The position numbers were made by a program, and so were the translations under genes. The notes beneath the pieces were generated by a model. The model made no database searches, was not told the DNA's origin, and was given only the letters and a program-made list of their open reading frames with translations. From assembly GCF_022427145.1 (NCBI RefSeq), contig NZ_JAKSXN010000047.1:1-44101 (forward strand): a stretch of 44,101 nucleotides of DNA. The letters are read 5' to 3'. This document shows positions 15,867 through 23,450 of this stretch, piece by piece. How positions within the stretch are numbered: position 1 is the stretch's first letter; each line of letters begins with the position of its first letter. Source of the DNA: Paenibacillus timonensis. GTDB taxonomy: Bacteria; Bacillota; Bacilli; Paenibacillales; Paenibacillaceae.

Positions 15867-16736
15867 TTGGATATTTACGACGATATACGCAAAGGGGAAC
15901 GCGGGGCTTGGGTAAGCATTGCCGCTTATTTGCTGCTGTCCGCTTTTAAATTGGTTAGCGGGTTTTATTTTAATTCCAACGCGCTGTTGGCCGACGGCTT
16001 TAACAATCTCACGGATATCGTGGCTTCGGTGGCCGTGTTGATCGGCCTCAAAATCTCGCAGAAACCGCCGGACTCGGATCATGCTTATGGTCATTTCCGG
16101 GCGGAAACGATCGCCGCGTTGGTTGCCTCTTTTATTATGGCGATGGTCGGCATTCAGGTGATTCTTGACGCGATCCGTTCATTGGCTGCAGGCGTGCATA
16201 GCCAGCCCGACATTCTCTCGGCCGCGGTTGCCGCTGTTTGCGCCGTGGCGATGGGCGGCGTTTATGCCTACAACCGGAGACTGGCCCAGCAAATCAACAA
16301 CCAGGCGTTAATGGCCGCTGCGAAGGACAACCTGTCGGACGCCATGGTGAGCGTAGGTGCCGCCATCGGGATCATCGGGGCGCAATTCGGATTGCCATGG
16401 CTAGACGTAGTGGCGGCGATTGCGGTGGGCCTGCTTATTTGCAAAACGGCGTGGGACATCTTCCGCCAGTCGACGCATAATCTTACTGACGGGTTTGACG
16501 AGAAGGAGCTGGGCGACCTGCGCAGCACGATTGCCAGGACCCAAGGCGTGGAAGGCATCAAGGATCTGAAGGCCCGCGTTCACGGCAATCATGTGCTGGT
16601 TGACGTCGTCATTGAAGTCGATCCGCAGCTGACGGTGATCGAAAGCCATAAAATCAGCGACCGGGTTGAGGAACGGATGAGAAGCAAGCAAAACGTCATG
16701 CATGTTCACGTTCATGTGGAGCCCAAAGAAGGATAA
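15867..16736 (+). CDS. Cation diffusion facilitator (likely Mn2+ efflux, MneS/MneP-like)
   Basis: A 289-aa membrane transporter of the CDF family with six spans followed by a cytoplasmic ferredoxin-like domain (from about residue 205) ending in HVHVHVEP. Helix 2 carries ADGFNNLTDI and helix 5 DNLSDAMVS, the two halves of the metal site; the DGxNN form is shared with B. subtilis manganese exporters rather than zinc exporters (HxxxD). SDHAYGHFRAETI is the conserved loop. It would export divalent metal against protons. A TTG start at 15867 is chosen from GGAGG 8-9 nt upstream; the open frame begins at 15834. Confidence 0.85.
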   Translation: MDIYDDIRKGERGAWVSIAAYLLLSAFKLVSGFYFNSNALLADGFNNLTDIVASVAVLIGLKISQKPPDSDHAYGHFRAETIAALVASFIMAMVGIQVILDAIRSLAAGVHSQPDILSAAVAAVCAVAMGGVYAYNRRLAQQINNQALMAAAKDNLSDAMVSVGAAIGIIGAQFGLPWLDVVAAIAVGLLICKTAWDIFRQSTHNLTDGFDEKELGDLRSTIARTQGVEGIKDLKARVHGNHVLVDVVIEVDPQLTVIESHKISDRVEERMRSKQNVMHVHVHVEPKEG

Positions 16737-16785
16737 GCCCCATACATAGGAAATAAGAAGACAAGCCATCGCGGCAATTCGTTGC

Positions 16786-16840
16786 CCAAGCAGGCAGGCC
16801 AAAGGAAACAATTACCAGGCCTATCCGCTTGGTTTTTTTT
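16786..16840 (+). terminator. Intrinsic terminator after the CDF gene
   Basis: CCAAGC (16786-16791) pairs with GCTTGG (16827-16832), with a second GGCC/GGCC block inside, followed by eight Ts. Confidence 0.75.
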
Positions 16841-17196
16841 GCGCAAAAACCGGGCGGTTATCCCTACAAAATAGGCCGATTGGATAAAATGGGTTTATTT
16901 TGAAACCTGTTTAGGGTTTAGCGAAATCAGGTACTTTCGTTATAAAAATCAAGCGTTTTTGCAAGGAGAGGCGTTTTCATCGGTTGGTTTTAGCCTGAAT
17001 TTATAGGTCGACTGCCTCTATTTTTGGATGATGGAAACTAGGCCCAATGTCGTTGAATGCGCTTTCCTATAATGTGATCTTCGACTGATTTAGACCAATT
17101 TCGACAAGGGATATAATGGGGGCAAGACCAAAGAAAGGAGAACGTTGGAACGAAGGTTAACAACCAGATTTTACTTAAGGAGGCAGGACATCAAAC
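16841..17196 (+). promoter_or_regulatory. Long leader/promoter region of the SH3-NlpC gene
   Basis: About 355 bp without a gene. The only clear signal is a promoter near the end, TATAAT (17112-17117) with TTAGAC (17090-17095) at 16 nt. I looked for a c-di-AMP (ydaO) type riboswitch because such switches often precede wall hydrolases, but found no convincing conserved blocks. Confidence 0.5.
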
Positions 17197-18483
17197 ATGA
17201 AACGAAGCATAGCGATCACATTGTTGAGTGCCATTCTTCTCTCTACTTATACAGCTGTTCCTCATCAGGCTGCGGCCGCAACCTCTACCGCCCAGACGAT
17301 AACCAAAGGTCATATTGTCGGCGGGGTCAATTTTCGTGACCAACCTTCCCTTTCGGGCAAAGTGATCGGATTCCTTAAAGAGGGTTCCGAAGTGACTGTA
17401 TTGGATCAAAGCAATAACTACTTTTATCTAGTGAGAACCGCGGACGGAACGGTTGGTTACGTCAGCTCCAACGACAAGTATATTCAAGTGGAAACGGTGG
17501 TAACCGCCCCTTCCCAACCTTATTTGGGATGGCCAGCAACGGTTATATACGGCGTCAATATGCGCGATGAGCCGTCTTCCTCGAGCAAGATTATCGACAT
17601 GCTGAGCAAAGGCACACAGCTGAAGATTCTCGAACAAAGCAACGAATATTTCTATAAAGTGCAAACATCCGCCGGACAGATCGGATATGTAAGCACAAAC
17701 GAGAAATACCTTCAGATCGATGCGGCTTCCCCTGCGCCTTCCCAACCGTCGCTTGGCTGGCCAGCCACGGTAGCGTACGGCGTTAATATGCGGAATGAAC
17801 CGTCCACTTCGGGCAGCGTCATCACGATGCTGCGTACGGGCACGCAGCTGACGATCCTGGAACAAAGCAATGATTATTTCTATAAAGTACAGACGTCCGA
17901 TGGAACGATAGGTTACGTCAGCACGATGGAGAAATATTTGGAAATTGGCGAGTCCCAAACGCCGGCGCCAACTCCAACTCCAGCTCCTGCACCGGAACCC
18001 GTTCCAACGCCAGCCCCAGCCCCTGCACCATCGAACGGGATCAGCCAGCAAATCGAACAGGTGATAGCGGCCGGCATGAAATACCTGGGGACGCCGTATG
18101 AATACGGTTCGAGCCGCAGTAACACGTCAACGTTCGACTGCTCCGATTTCGTGAGACAAGCCTTCAAGGATGCATTAGGCCTTACGCTTCCGGCGGATTC
18201 CCGCCAGCAAGGGGATTACATCAAAGACAACGGCACCGCAGTTTACAGCATCGACAGCTTAAAGCGAGGCGATTTGGTCTTTTTCATGAGTTATAAAGGC
18301 TCTTCGGCCAAATCCTACGAGGGAATCGACAAGCAAAGCCAGCGGATCACCCACGTGGCGATCTACCTTGGCAACGGCCAACTGCTCCACACGTACTCAA
18401 CGGAGTCCGGCGGGGTCATCGTCGATCAGCTCGACGGCTCCTGGGTACACCGCTTCATGTTTGGCGGCAGCGTCTTAAAATAA
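17197..18483 (+). CDS. Secreted cell-wall hydrolase: three SH3b domains plus NlpC/P60
   Basis: A 428-aa exported peptidoglycan endopeptidase. A signal peptide (about 1-28, cleavage near AAA) is followed by three closely similar SH3b repeats (about 38-97, 112-170, 185-247), each with VNxRxxPSxSxxVI and a YVS(T/S)..KYL/I ending; these bind cell wall. A Pro/Thr/Ala linker (about 253-285) leads to the NlpC/P60 domain with Cys315 in FDCSDF, His386 in HVAIYLGNG and His398 as third polar residue. Such enzymes cleave D-gamma-Glu-to-diamino acid bonds in stem peptides. The intact triad predicts activity. AAGGAGG precedes the ATG. Confidence 0.93.
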   Translation: MKRSIAITLLSAILLSTYTAVPHQAAAATSTAQTITKGHIVGGVNFRDQPSLSGKVIGFLKEGSEVTVLDQSNNYFYLVRTADGTVGYVSSNDKYIQVETVVTAPSQPYLGWPATVIYGVNMRDEPSSSSKIIDMLSKGTQLKILEQSNEYFYKVQTSAGQIGYVSTNEKYLQIDAASPAPSQPSLGWPATVAYGVNMRNEPSTSGSVITMLRTGTQLTILEQSNDYFYKVQTSDGTIGYVSTMEKYLEIGESQTPAPTPTPAPAPEPVPTPAPAPAPSNGISQQIEQVIAAGMKYLGTPYEYGSSRSNTSTFDCSDFVRQAFKDALGLTLPADSRQQGDYIKDNGTAVYSIDSLKRGDLVFFMSYKGSSAKSYEGIDKQSQRITHVAIYLGNGQLLHTYSTESGGVIVDQLDGSWVHRFMFGGSVLK

Positions 18484-18496
18484 ACGAAAAAACTAG

Positions 18497-18545
18497 GCCG
18501 CTTTGGTTTGTTCCCGTCTATGGGGAAGACAAAGCGGCTTTGTTG
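18497..18545 (+). terminator. Intrinsic terminator after the NlpC/P60 gene
   Basis: GCCGCTTTG (18497-18505) pairs with CAAAGCGGC (18530-18538), with inner pairing, and is followed by TTTGTTGT. Confidence 0.85.
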
Positions 18546-18592
18546 TCTCGCTAAAACCGTATAAAGAAACGACTGTTCTTCCGCACATTTTC

Positions 18593-18619
18593 GTGTATAG
18601 TTAAGGAAAGAACGGGTAA
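18593..18619 (+). promoter_or_regulatory. Candidate sigma-B-type promoter of the DUF948 gene
   Basis: GTGTAT (18593-18598), 15 nt, GGGTAA (18614-18619) lies 29 bp before the DUF948 start. In B. subtilis the DUF948 gene ytxG is a sigma-B target, which fits. Confidence 0.5.
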
Positions 18620-18648
18620 CGCATACGGACGGAAAGCGAGGAAGTTGT

Positions 18649-19149
18649 ATGATTTGGGAGATCAGTGTGGCGGTTGCCGCGGCTGCCTTTGTGGTGCTTG
18701 TCGTTTATCTGGTCAAAACGCTCATCGCAGCAGAGCGGTCGCTCCAGACCACGTCGGAGACGCTGCGGGAAGTACAAAAAACGATTGATGAACTGGGAAC
18801 CGAGGTCCGGCACGCCGTTCGGCAGGCGAACGATTTGACCGGCGATATCCAGCATAAACTGAAGCAATTCGATCCGTTGATGGAATCGGTCCAACATGCC
18901 GGCGAGGTGCTGAACGAAGTCACGCTGGCGACAAAGCAGGTTTCGGCCGCCTTGGCGAGCCGGATTGCAAGTCGGCCTCGGCCGGCGAAACGTAAGGTTC
19001 CGGCCGCAAGCCCGGCAGCGCCGGAGGCTCCGGTCCGAGAGGTTCAAGCCGAAACGGAGCTTCCAGCACCGGACGCAAACCGCAAATCCGCCGGTTGGGT
19101 CAAATGGGTGGATGTAGCCGCCGACGTCTGGCAGAAATACCGGAATTAA
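18649..19149 (+). CDS. DUF948 (YtxG-like) general-stress-type protein
   Basis: A 166-aa protein with one N-terminal membrane helix (about 5-25), a long amphipathic coiled region (about 28-110, with TSETLREVQKTIDELGTEVRHAV) and a Pro/Ala-rich tail ending in a short amphipathic helix (GWVKWVDVAADVWQKY). This is the layout of DUF948 proteins such as YtxG. Function is unknown; the family is tied to general stress in Bacillus. The sigma-B-like promoter just upstream and the sigma module just downstream support a place in that regulon. Confidence 0.75.
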   Translation: MIWEISVAVAAAAFVVLVVYLVKTLIAAERSLQTTSETLREVQKTIDELGTEVRHAVRQANDLTGDIQHKLKQFDPLMESVQHAGEVLNEVTLATKQVSAALASRIASRPRPAKRKVPAASPAAPEAPVREVQAETELPAPDANRKSAGWVKWVDVAADVWQKYRN

Positions 19150-19179
19150 GGCGATCCTTTCACGGCGGCTTCGATGGCC

Positions 19180-19205
19180 GTTTCAATCGGGGGGAAAAGG
19201 GGTAA
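19180..19205 (+). promoter_or_regulatory. Candidate sigma-B-type promoter upstream of the sigma operon
   Basis: GTTTCA (19180-19185), 14 nt, GGGTAA (19200-19205) is the best sigma-B-like match in the window. It lies 178 bp before the phosphatase gene, which suggests autoregulation as in other sigB operons, but a strong terminator (19253-19282) sits between them. Confidence 0.5.
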
Positions 19206-19252
19206 TGTACCCTGTTACTCATGCCTTGCCCGTGTTGATATTCGAGTAATAT

Positions 19253-19282
19253 GGAACGGGGCAAGTGCCCCGTTCCTTTTTT
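19253..19282 (+). terminator. Perfect intrinsic terminator inside the sigma-operon leader
   Basis: GGAACGGGGCA (19253-19263) and TGCCCCGTTCC (19266-19276) form an 11-bp stem with a 2-nt spacing (the last pair probably opens to make the loop), followed by six Ts. It can terminate the DUF948 transcript, but it would also stop most transcripts from the candidate promoter at 19180, leaving a leader RNA of about 70 nt. Confidence 0.9.
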
Positions 19283-19383
19283 CGCTGCTGAGTGTGATCG
19301 GGTTGCGTTATCGGGCAGGACGGGCGCGTTTTTGCGCCGAACTAAAATGACTCATAGCTCAAGCTCATTCTAAGGAGATAAAC

Positions 19384-20538
19384 ATGAGAATATTGATCGT
19401 TGACGACAATCCGACAAACACCATTATCATCCGCGAGATCTTGAAGAAGGAAAACTACCGGAACACGGTTGCGGTAACTTCCGCCCGGGAGATGTTCGAG
19501 AGGCTTGGCGTGAAGAATCTGGACAAAGTTGAGGAGAGCGGGCCATCCGACGTGGATTTGATTCTGCTCGACATGATGATGCCGGAGATGGACGGGATTC
19601 AAGCTTGCCGGATTTTGCAGCGTTCCGAACATCTTCGGGAGATCCCGATCATCGTGGTCACGGCAGTAGGGGATTCCAACAAGCTTGCGGAAGCGTTGGA
19701 TGCCGGGGCCGTCGATTATGTGACGAAACCGATCAATAAGGTGGAGCTGATGGCGCGGATTCGCCTGGCATTAAGACTTAAGCTGGAGAAGGACTGGCAC
19801 CGTAACCGGGATCAACGCATCCAGGAGGAATTGAAGCTGGCGTCACTTGTCCAGAATGCCGTTCTAAGCGCCCCAATCCGTGATTCGGAAGTCGAAATCG
19901 ACGCCATTTACAAGCCTTCCTACGAGCTGGCGGGAGATTTGTATTCCTGGTATTCGCTTGGAGGGGGGAAATACGCGATTATTTTGCTTGATATGATGGG
20001 TCATGGCATTTCCTCATCCCTTTTCTGCATGTTCATCTCCTCCGTTTTGAAAGATACCGTACATACCTTCGTGGAACCCGAGAAGGTCATTCAAGAGCTC
20101 AACCGCCGATTTATCCAGCTGCATATCGAAAGCAAATTGATTCAATATTATTTCACGGCCATTTATCTCGTTGTAGATACCCGGAGCAAAATCATCGAAT
20201 ACGTGAATGCCGGACATCCGCCTGCCCTGTTGTTTACGGAGAACCGACCATCCGTCCGTTTGGATAAGGTGGGTCCGCCCGTAGGTTTGTTCGACAGCAT
20301 CGAAACCGATCCGCAGACGCTTCATTACGAAGGACCGGGCCATCTGGTGCTCTACACCGACGGGTTGATTGATGCGCAGGAAGAATCGGCGGAGGCGCGG
20401 CAGGCCTGGCTGGAGAATCAACTGAACACCTGCGGCCATGACTTCGACCGCGACGCGATGAGCCGGTTGTTCTTTGAAGAGACCGTTCCGCGGAATAGGG
20501 AGGACGATAAATGCCTGGTCTGGATCTCGCTCAAATGA
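19384..20538 (+). CDS. Response regulator with PP2C (SpoIIE-type) phosphatase domain, RsbY/RsbU-like
   Basis: A 384-aa cytoplasmic protein. The receiver domain (1 to about 130) has the acidic pair D7-D8, phospho-acceptor Asp63 in LLDMMMPEMDG, and later T and K residues (VVTAVG, TKP). A short coiled linker joins a PP2C/SpoIIE phosphatase domain (about 175-384) with metal motifs AGDLYSWY, LLDMMGHG, NAGHPPA and YTDGLIDA. Phosphorylation of Asp63 would activate dephosphorylation of the RsbV-type antagonist and release the sigma factor. A 28-bp overlap with the next gene, a histidine kinase, suggests that kinase is its partner. AAGGAG precedes the ATG. Confidence 0.9.
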   Translation: MRILIVDDNPTNTIIIREILKKENYRNTVAVTSAREMFERLGVKNLDKVEESGPSDVDLILLDMMMPEMDGIQACRILQRSEHLREIPIIVVTAVGDSNKLAEALDAGAVDYVTKPINKVELMARIRLALRLKLEKDWHRNRDQRIQEELKLASLVQNAVLSAPIRDSEVEIDAIYKPSYELAGDLYSWYSLGGGKYAIILLDMMGHGISSSLFCMFISSVLKDTVHTFVEPEKVIQELNRRFIQLHIESKLIQYYFTAIYLVVDTRSKIIEYVNAGHPPALLFTENRPSVRLDKVGPPVGLFDSIETDPQTLHYEGPGHLVLYTDGLIDAQEESAEARQAWLENQLNTCGHDFDRDAMSRLFFEETVPRNREDDKCLVWISLK

Positions 20539-21374
20539 AGGATACGGGCGGCAAGGAGCGGGCGGAATTGGAGCTGGAACAAAAGAAACGCGAATTGGAG
20601 CACCTGAACCGCGAGCTCGCGAAAGCTCAGGCGGCCGCGGCTGCCAGCGAACAAGCCAAACGGGATTTCCTGGCGATGGTGGGCCATGAAATCCGTTCGC
20701 CGCTGAACGGAATTTTCGTGATGAGCGAGCTGCTGCTGGAAACGGAACTGACCGAGGAGCAAAAGAAATACGCCAGCTTGATCTTTGCCAACTCCAATAC
20801 CCTGTTATCGATATTTAATGATATCCTAGATTTTACCCGGCTGGGTCAAGATCGGCTGGAATTGGAGGAAACCCCGTTTGCGCTTCGGGAAGCGATTCAG
20901 GATATCTTCTCCTTGTTCCGGCAAGAGACCATAGGCAAAGGGGTGGACCTGTATTTCCTCATCGATGAGCGGCTACCGGATCTGCTCTATGGCGATATCC
21001 GGAGGCTGCGCAAAGTGCTGATTCACTTGTTGGCTAATGCCGTCAAGTTCACCGATAAAGGCAGGATCTATATGGTCGTAGCCTCAAACCAACCTGTCGG
21101 AAGCGGAAACATTGGATTGAGCTTCACGATCGGCGATACAGGGATCGGTATTCCTGCAGATCGGATGCTCCAGTTGTTTGAACCGTTTGCGCAGTTCGAC
21201 TCCTCCATGACGAGGAGATATGGCGGCCTCGGGCTGGGGCTGGCCATTTGCCGGAAACTGGTGAACCTGCTGGGCGGCGAGCTTCAGGCGAAGCCGCTGG
21301 AGGAGAACGGCACGGCATTCACTTTTGCGCTCACGTTTCGCAGCATGGCCCCCGGTGAAGCCGAAACCCGTTGA
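20511..21374 (+). CDS. Soluble histidine kinase paired with the RR-phosphatase
   Basis: A 287-aa kinase without membrane segments or a recognisable sensor domain. The N-terminal 50 residues are a charged coiled coil. The H box is GHEIRSPLNG with phospho-acceptor His59, followed by an ATPase domain with N box NAVKF, G1 DTGIGI and G2 GLGLGLAI. It presumably phosphorylates the upstream response regulator. Having no sensor, it must be told when to act by a partner protein or via its coiled coil. The start at 20511 has GGGAGG 7-8 nt upstream and lies 28 bp inside the preceding gene, in another frame. Confidence 0.88.
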   Translation: MPGLDLAQMKDTGGKERAELELEQKKRELEHLNRELAKAQAAAAASEQAKRDFLAMVGHEIRSPLNGIFVMSELLLETELTEEQKKYASLIFANSNTLLSIFNDILDFTRLGQDRLELEETPFALREAIQDIFSLFRQETIGKGVDLYFLIDERLPDLLYGDIRRLRKVLIHLLANAVKFTDKGRIYMVVASNQPVGSGNIGLSFTIGDTGIGIPADRMLQLFEPFAQFDSSMTRRYGGLGLGLAICRKLVNLLGGELQAKPLEENGTAFTFALTFRSMAPGEAETR

Positions 21375-21436
21375 TTCAGCGGAGGACAAGCTGGGTTATG
21401 TTGTATTAAGAAAACCTATTCCAGGGAGAGTATTTC

Positions 21437-21775
21437 ATGAACACGAGAAAAAGTTTGAAATTTTCCACCACGACACAACTGGAAAACGGGATTTGCACCG
21501 TATCTTTGCACGGCGAGCTGGACTTGTCCGTAGCCCCTGATTTTCGTAAGGTAATGGACCCGCTGGTAGGAAAAGATGATGCCGATTTGGTCCTGAACCT
21601 GAAAGAATTGAAGTACATCGACAGCACCGGGATCGGGATTTTCCTGTCCATCTTGAAAGCAAGACAAGGAATGAACTCGAGGTTTTATGTGCGGGAAGTG
21701 CCGGACCACATCCGGAAGCTGTTTGAAATGACCGGGATAGCTAGGTTTTTCGCGGAGCAGGAGAACTCCCAATAA
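21437..21775 (+). CDS. Anti-sigma factor antagonist (RsbV/SpoIIAA-like, STAS domain)
   Basis: A 112-aa single STAS-domain protein. The strand-helix start (GELDLSVAPDFRKVMD) and the phosphorylation loop DSTGIG, with Ser63 as the expected target, are typical. Unphosphorylated, it binds the RsbW-like kinase and frees the sigma factor. Its phosphorylated form would be the substrate of the PP2C domain encoded at the head of the operon. GGGAGAG lies upstream of the ATG. Confidence 0.9.
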   Translation: MNTRKSLKFSTTTQLENGICTVSLHGELDLSVAPDFRKVMDPLVGKDDADLVLNLKELKYIDSTGIGIFLSILKARQGMNSRFYVREVPDHIRKLFEMTGIARFFAEQENSQ

Positions 21776-21793
21776 GGAAAGGATCGAGTATTA

Positions 21794-22243
21794 ATGATAG
21801 AGGAAGTAGAGAGAATCGTCATCAGCCTTCCGGCTACAGCGGAATATGTGGATATTGTTAGGTTGAATTTATACGGCGTAGCCTCGAAAATGGGATTTTC
21901 GTATGAGGAAATTGAAGACATGAAAGTGGCGGTATCGGAAGCCTGCAACAATTCCGTGTTGTATGCTTACCGGCAGGACATTGGGAAAATGGAAATTACG
22001 TTCGAAGTATTAACGGATGCTTTGTCGATTACGGTCAAAGATGAAGGGGAGAGCTTTGAACCGTGGGGGCAGGCGGGCGGCGTTACGCTGCACGAGAAGG
22101 AATTAAGCGAAGCTCCGATCGGGGGACTAGGCTTCTATCTGATGCAGGCGTTGATGGACGACGTCAGCGTGGAGACGCAAGCCGGAAAAGGAACGAAGGT
22201 GATGATGGTCCGCCGACTCCAGAAGAGCGAGGAGAAGGTATGA
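21794..22243 (+). CDS. Anti-sigma factor / serine kinase (RsbW-like)
   Basis: A 149-aa GHKL-type kinase. The N box EACNNSVLYA and the G box region (VKDEGESFEPWG, GGLGFYLMQALMDDV) fit RsbW/SpoIIAB. It would hold the sigma factor inactive and phosphorylate the RsbV-like antagonist. The gene starts 18 bp after rsbV and its stop overlaps the sigma gene start (ATGA), so antagonist, kinase and sigma factor are made together. Confidence 0.9.
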   Translation: MIEEVERIVISLPATAEYVDIVRLNLYGVASKMGFSYEEIEDMKVAVSEACNNSVLYAYRQDIGKMEITFEVLTDALSITVKDEGESFEPWGQAGGVTLHEKELSEAPIGGLGFYLMQALMDDVSVETQAGKGTKVMMVRRLQKSEEKV

Positions 22244-23013
22244 CCGATCGAACGGCTCCCCAAGAGTCATTTCACGAGTCAACCCGCTTGATTCGGCTGT
22301 ATCAGGAAACCAAGGACAACGAAATCGCCACCCGGTTAATCCGGAAATACGATCCGATGGTCAAAATGGCTGCCGGCAAAATTGCCCGCAATCGGCCGGA
22401 TTTGTACGAGGATTTATACCAGGTAGGCGAAATGGCTTTGGTTCGTTTGCTGCAGCAATACGACAGCGAGTTGGGTATTCCCTTTGAACCGTATGCGATG
22501 AAAAGCATGATCGGGCATATGAAAAACTATTTGCGCGACAAGTCCTGGTACATTCAGGTGCCGCGAAGAATCAAGGAAAAGGGAGCGTTGGTCCAGCAGG
22601 CGATCGACGAGCTTACCGTCAAGCTGGAGCGATCTCCCGACATCAAGGAGATCGCGGAGTATCTGGAGCTCTCGGTTGAAGAAACCGTCGAGGTGCTGGC
22701 CGGACGGGAATGTTATCATTACGTGTCCTTGGATTCGCCGTTGTCGCCGGACGAGAGCGCCGCAACGCTGGGCGAGATGATCAGCATGGATGCCGACGAT
22801 TACGATGCGGTGGAGAACCGGATGGATTTGCAGCAAGCGCTGAACCAATTGAAGGCCCAGGAGCAGCAAGTCCTGTTGATGGCATTTCAAGAGGGACAAT
22901 CCCAAAGGGCAATCGCCCAGAAGCTGGGGATGTCCCAAATGAGCGTATCCCGGATCCAGAAGCGGGCAACCGAGAAGCTGAAGCAGATCATGGATTATAT
23001 GAACACCACTTGA
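22240..23013 (+). CDS. sigB: RNA polymerase sigma factor of the SigB/SigF/SigG class
   Basis: A 257-aa sigma-70 family protein. Region 2 (about 20-100) includes DLYEDLYQVGEMALVRLLQQYD and the -10 recognition helix; region 3 (about 105-180) has VPRRIKEKGALVQQAIDEL; region 4 (about 205-255) has the helix-turn-helix SQRAIAQKLGMSQMSVSRIQKRA. The order RsbV-RsbW-sigma and the lack of region 1.1 place it in the SigB/SigF/SigG class. The phosphatase/kinase genes in the same operon and sigma-B-like promoters nearby favour a general stress role over sporulation. The open frame runs upstream to 22063, but the ATG at 22240 has GAGGAGAAGG just before it. Confidence 0.85.
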   Translation: MTDRTAPQESFHESTRLIRLYQETKDNEIATRLIRKYDPMVKMAAGKIARNRPDLYEDLYQVGEMALVRLLQQYDSELGIPFEPYAMKSMIGHMKNYLRDKSWYIQVPRRIKEKGALVQQAIDELTVKLERSPDIKEIAEYLELSVEETVEVLAGRECYHYVSLDSPLSPDESAATLGEMISMDADDYDAVENRMDLQQALNQLKAQEQQVLLMAFQEGQSQRAIAQKLGMSQMSVSRIQKRATEKLKQIMDYMNTT

Positions 23014-23050
23014 AAGCGTTGCCTGTGAAATTCGGGGCAGCGCTTTTTTT
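23013..23050 (+). terminator. Intrinsic terminator after the sigma gene
   Basis: AAAGCG-T-TGCC pairs with GGCA-G-CGCTTT, followed by seven Ts; it closes the sigma operon. Confidence 0.85.
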
Positions 23051-23058
23051 GAAACGAT

Positions 23059-23280
23059 CTATTGGCCCGGATCGGACAACAAGCCGTTTTTCTCCAGGTC
23101 CTCTCGGCTCGTTTTCATAGCTTCCATCTCTTCTCCCAGCTGAATCAAATCTTCCATGTCGTTTACCATGGATCCGTTTTCGGCTTCGGCGATCTCTTTG
23201 TGCTCCGGATATTCGCCGGCTTGGGCAGCCCGGATTTGCTTGGCAACATACTGTTCCTGCCGGTCTTCGGGTTGGGTCAT
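23059..23280 (-). CDS. Small acidic hypothetical protein
   Basis: A 73-aa, hydrophilic, acidic protein (MTQPEDRQEQYVAKQI..., then DMEDLIQLGEEMEAMK) predicted to be helical. I do not recognise a family. GGAG lies 9-10 nt before the ATG. It is convergent with the sigma operon and divergent from the asparaginase gene. No sigma-B-like promoter was seen upstream of it. Confidence 0.65.
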   Translation of the reverse strand: MTQPEDRQEQYVAKQIRAAQAGEYPEHKEIAEAENGSMVNDMEDLIQLGEEMEAMKTSREDLEKNGLLSDPGQ

Positions 23281-23450
23281 AGGGGATGTCTCCTTTCTCT
23301 TTGTCTGAAACCGTAGATAGTTTGTGCTAATGCCCCCGCTTCATATACCGGCGAATCGGCGGCCAGGCCTGCGGGTGGTTCTATAGCCAGCGGGCTTCCG
23401 CTGTACTATACTGTGAAGGAACGGAACCGGATTAAGGAGAGAACGAAGAG

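Noticed and set aside
16841..17196. c-di-AMP (ydaO) riboswitch before the NlpC/P60 gene
   Set aside because: The location is suggestive, but the conserved sequence blocks of this riboswitch could not be found.
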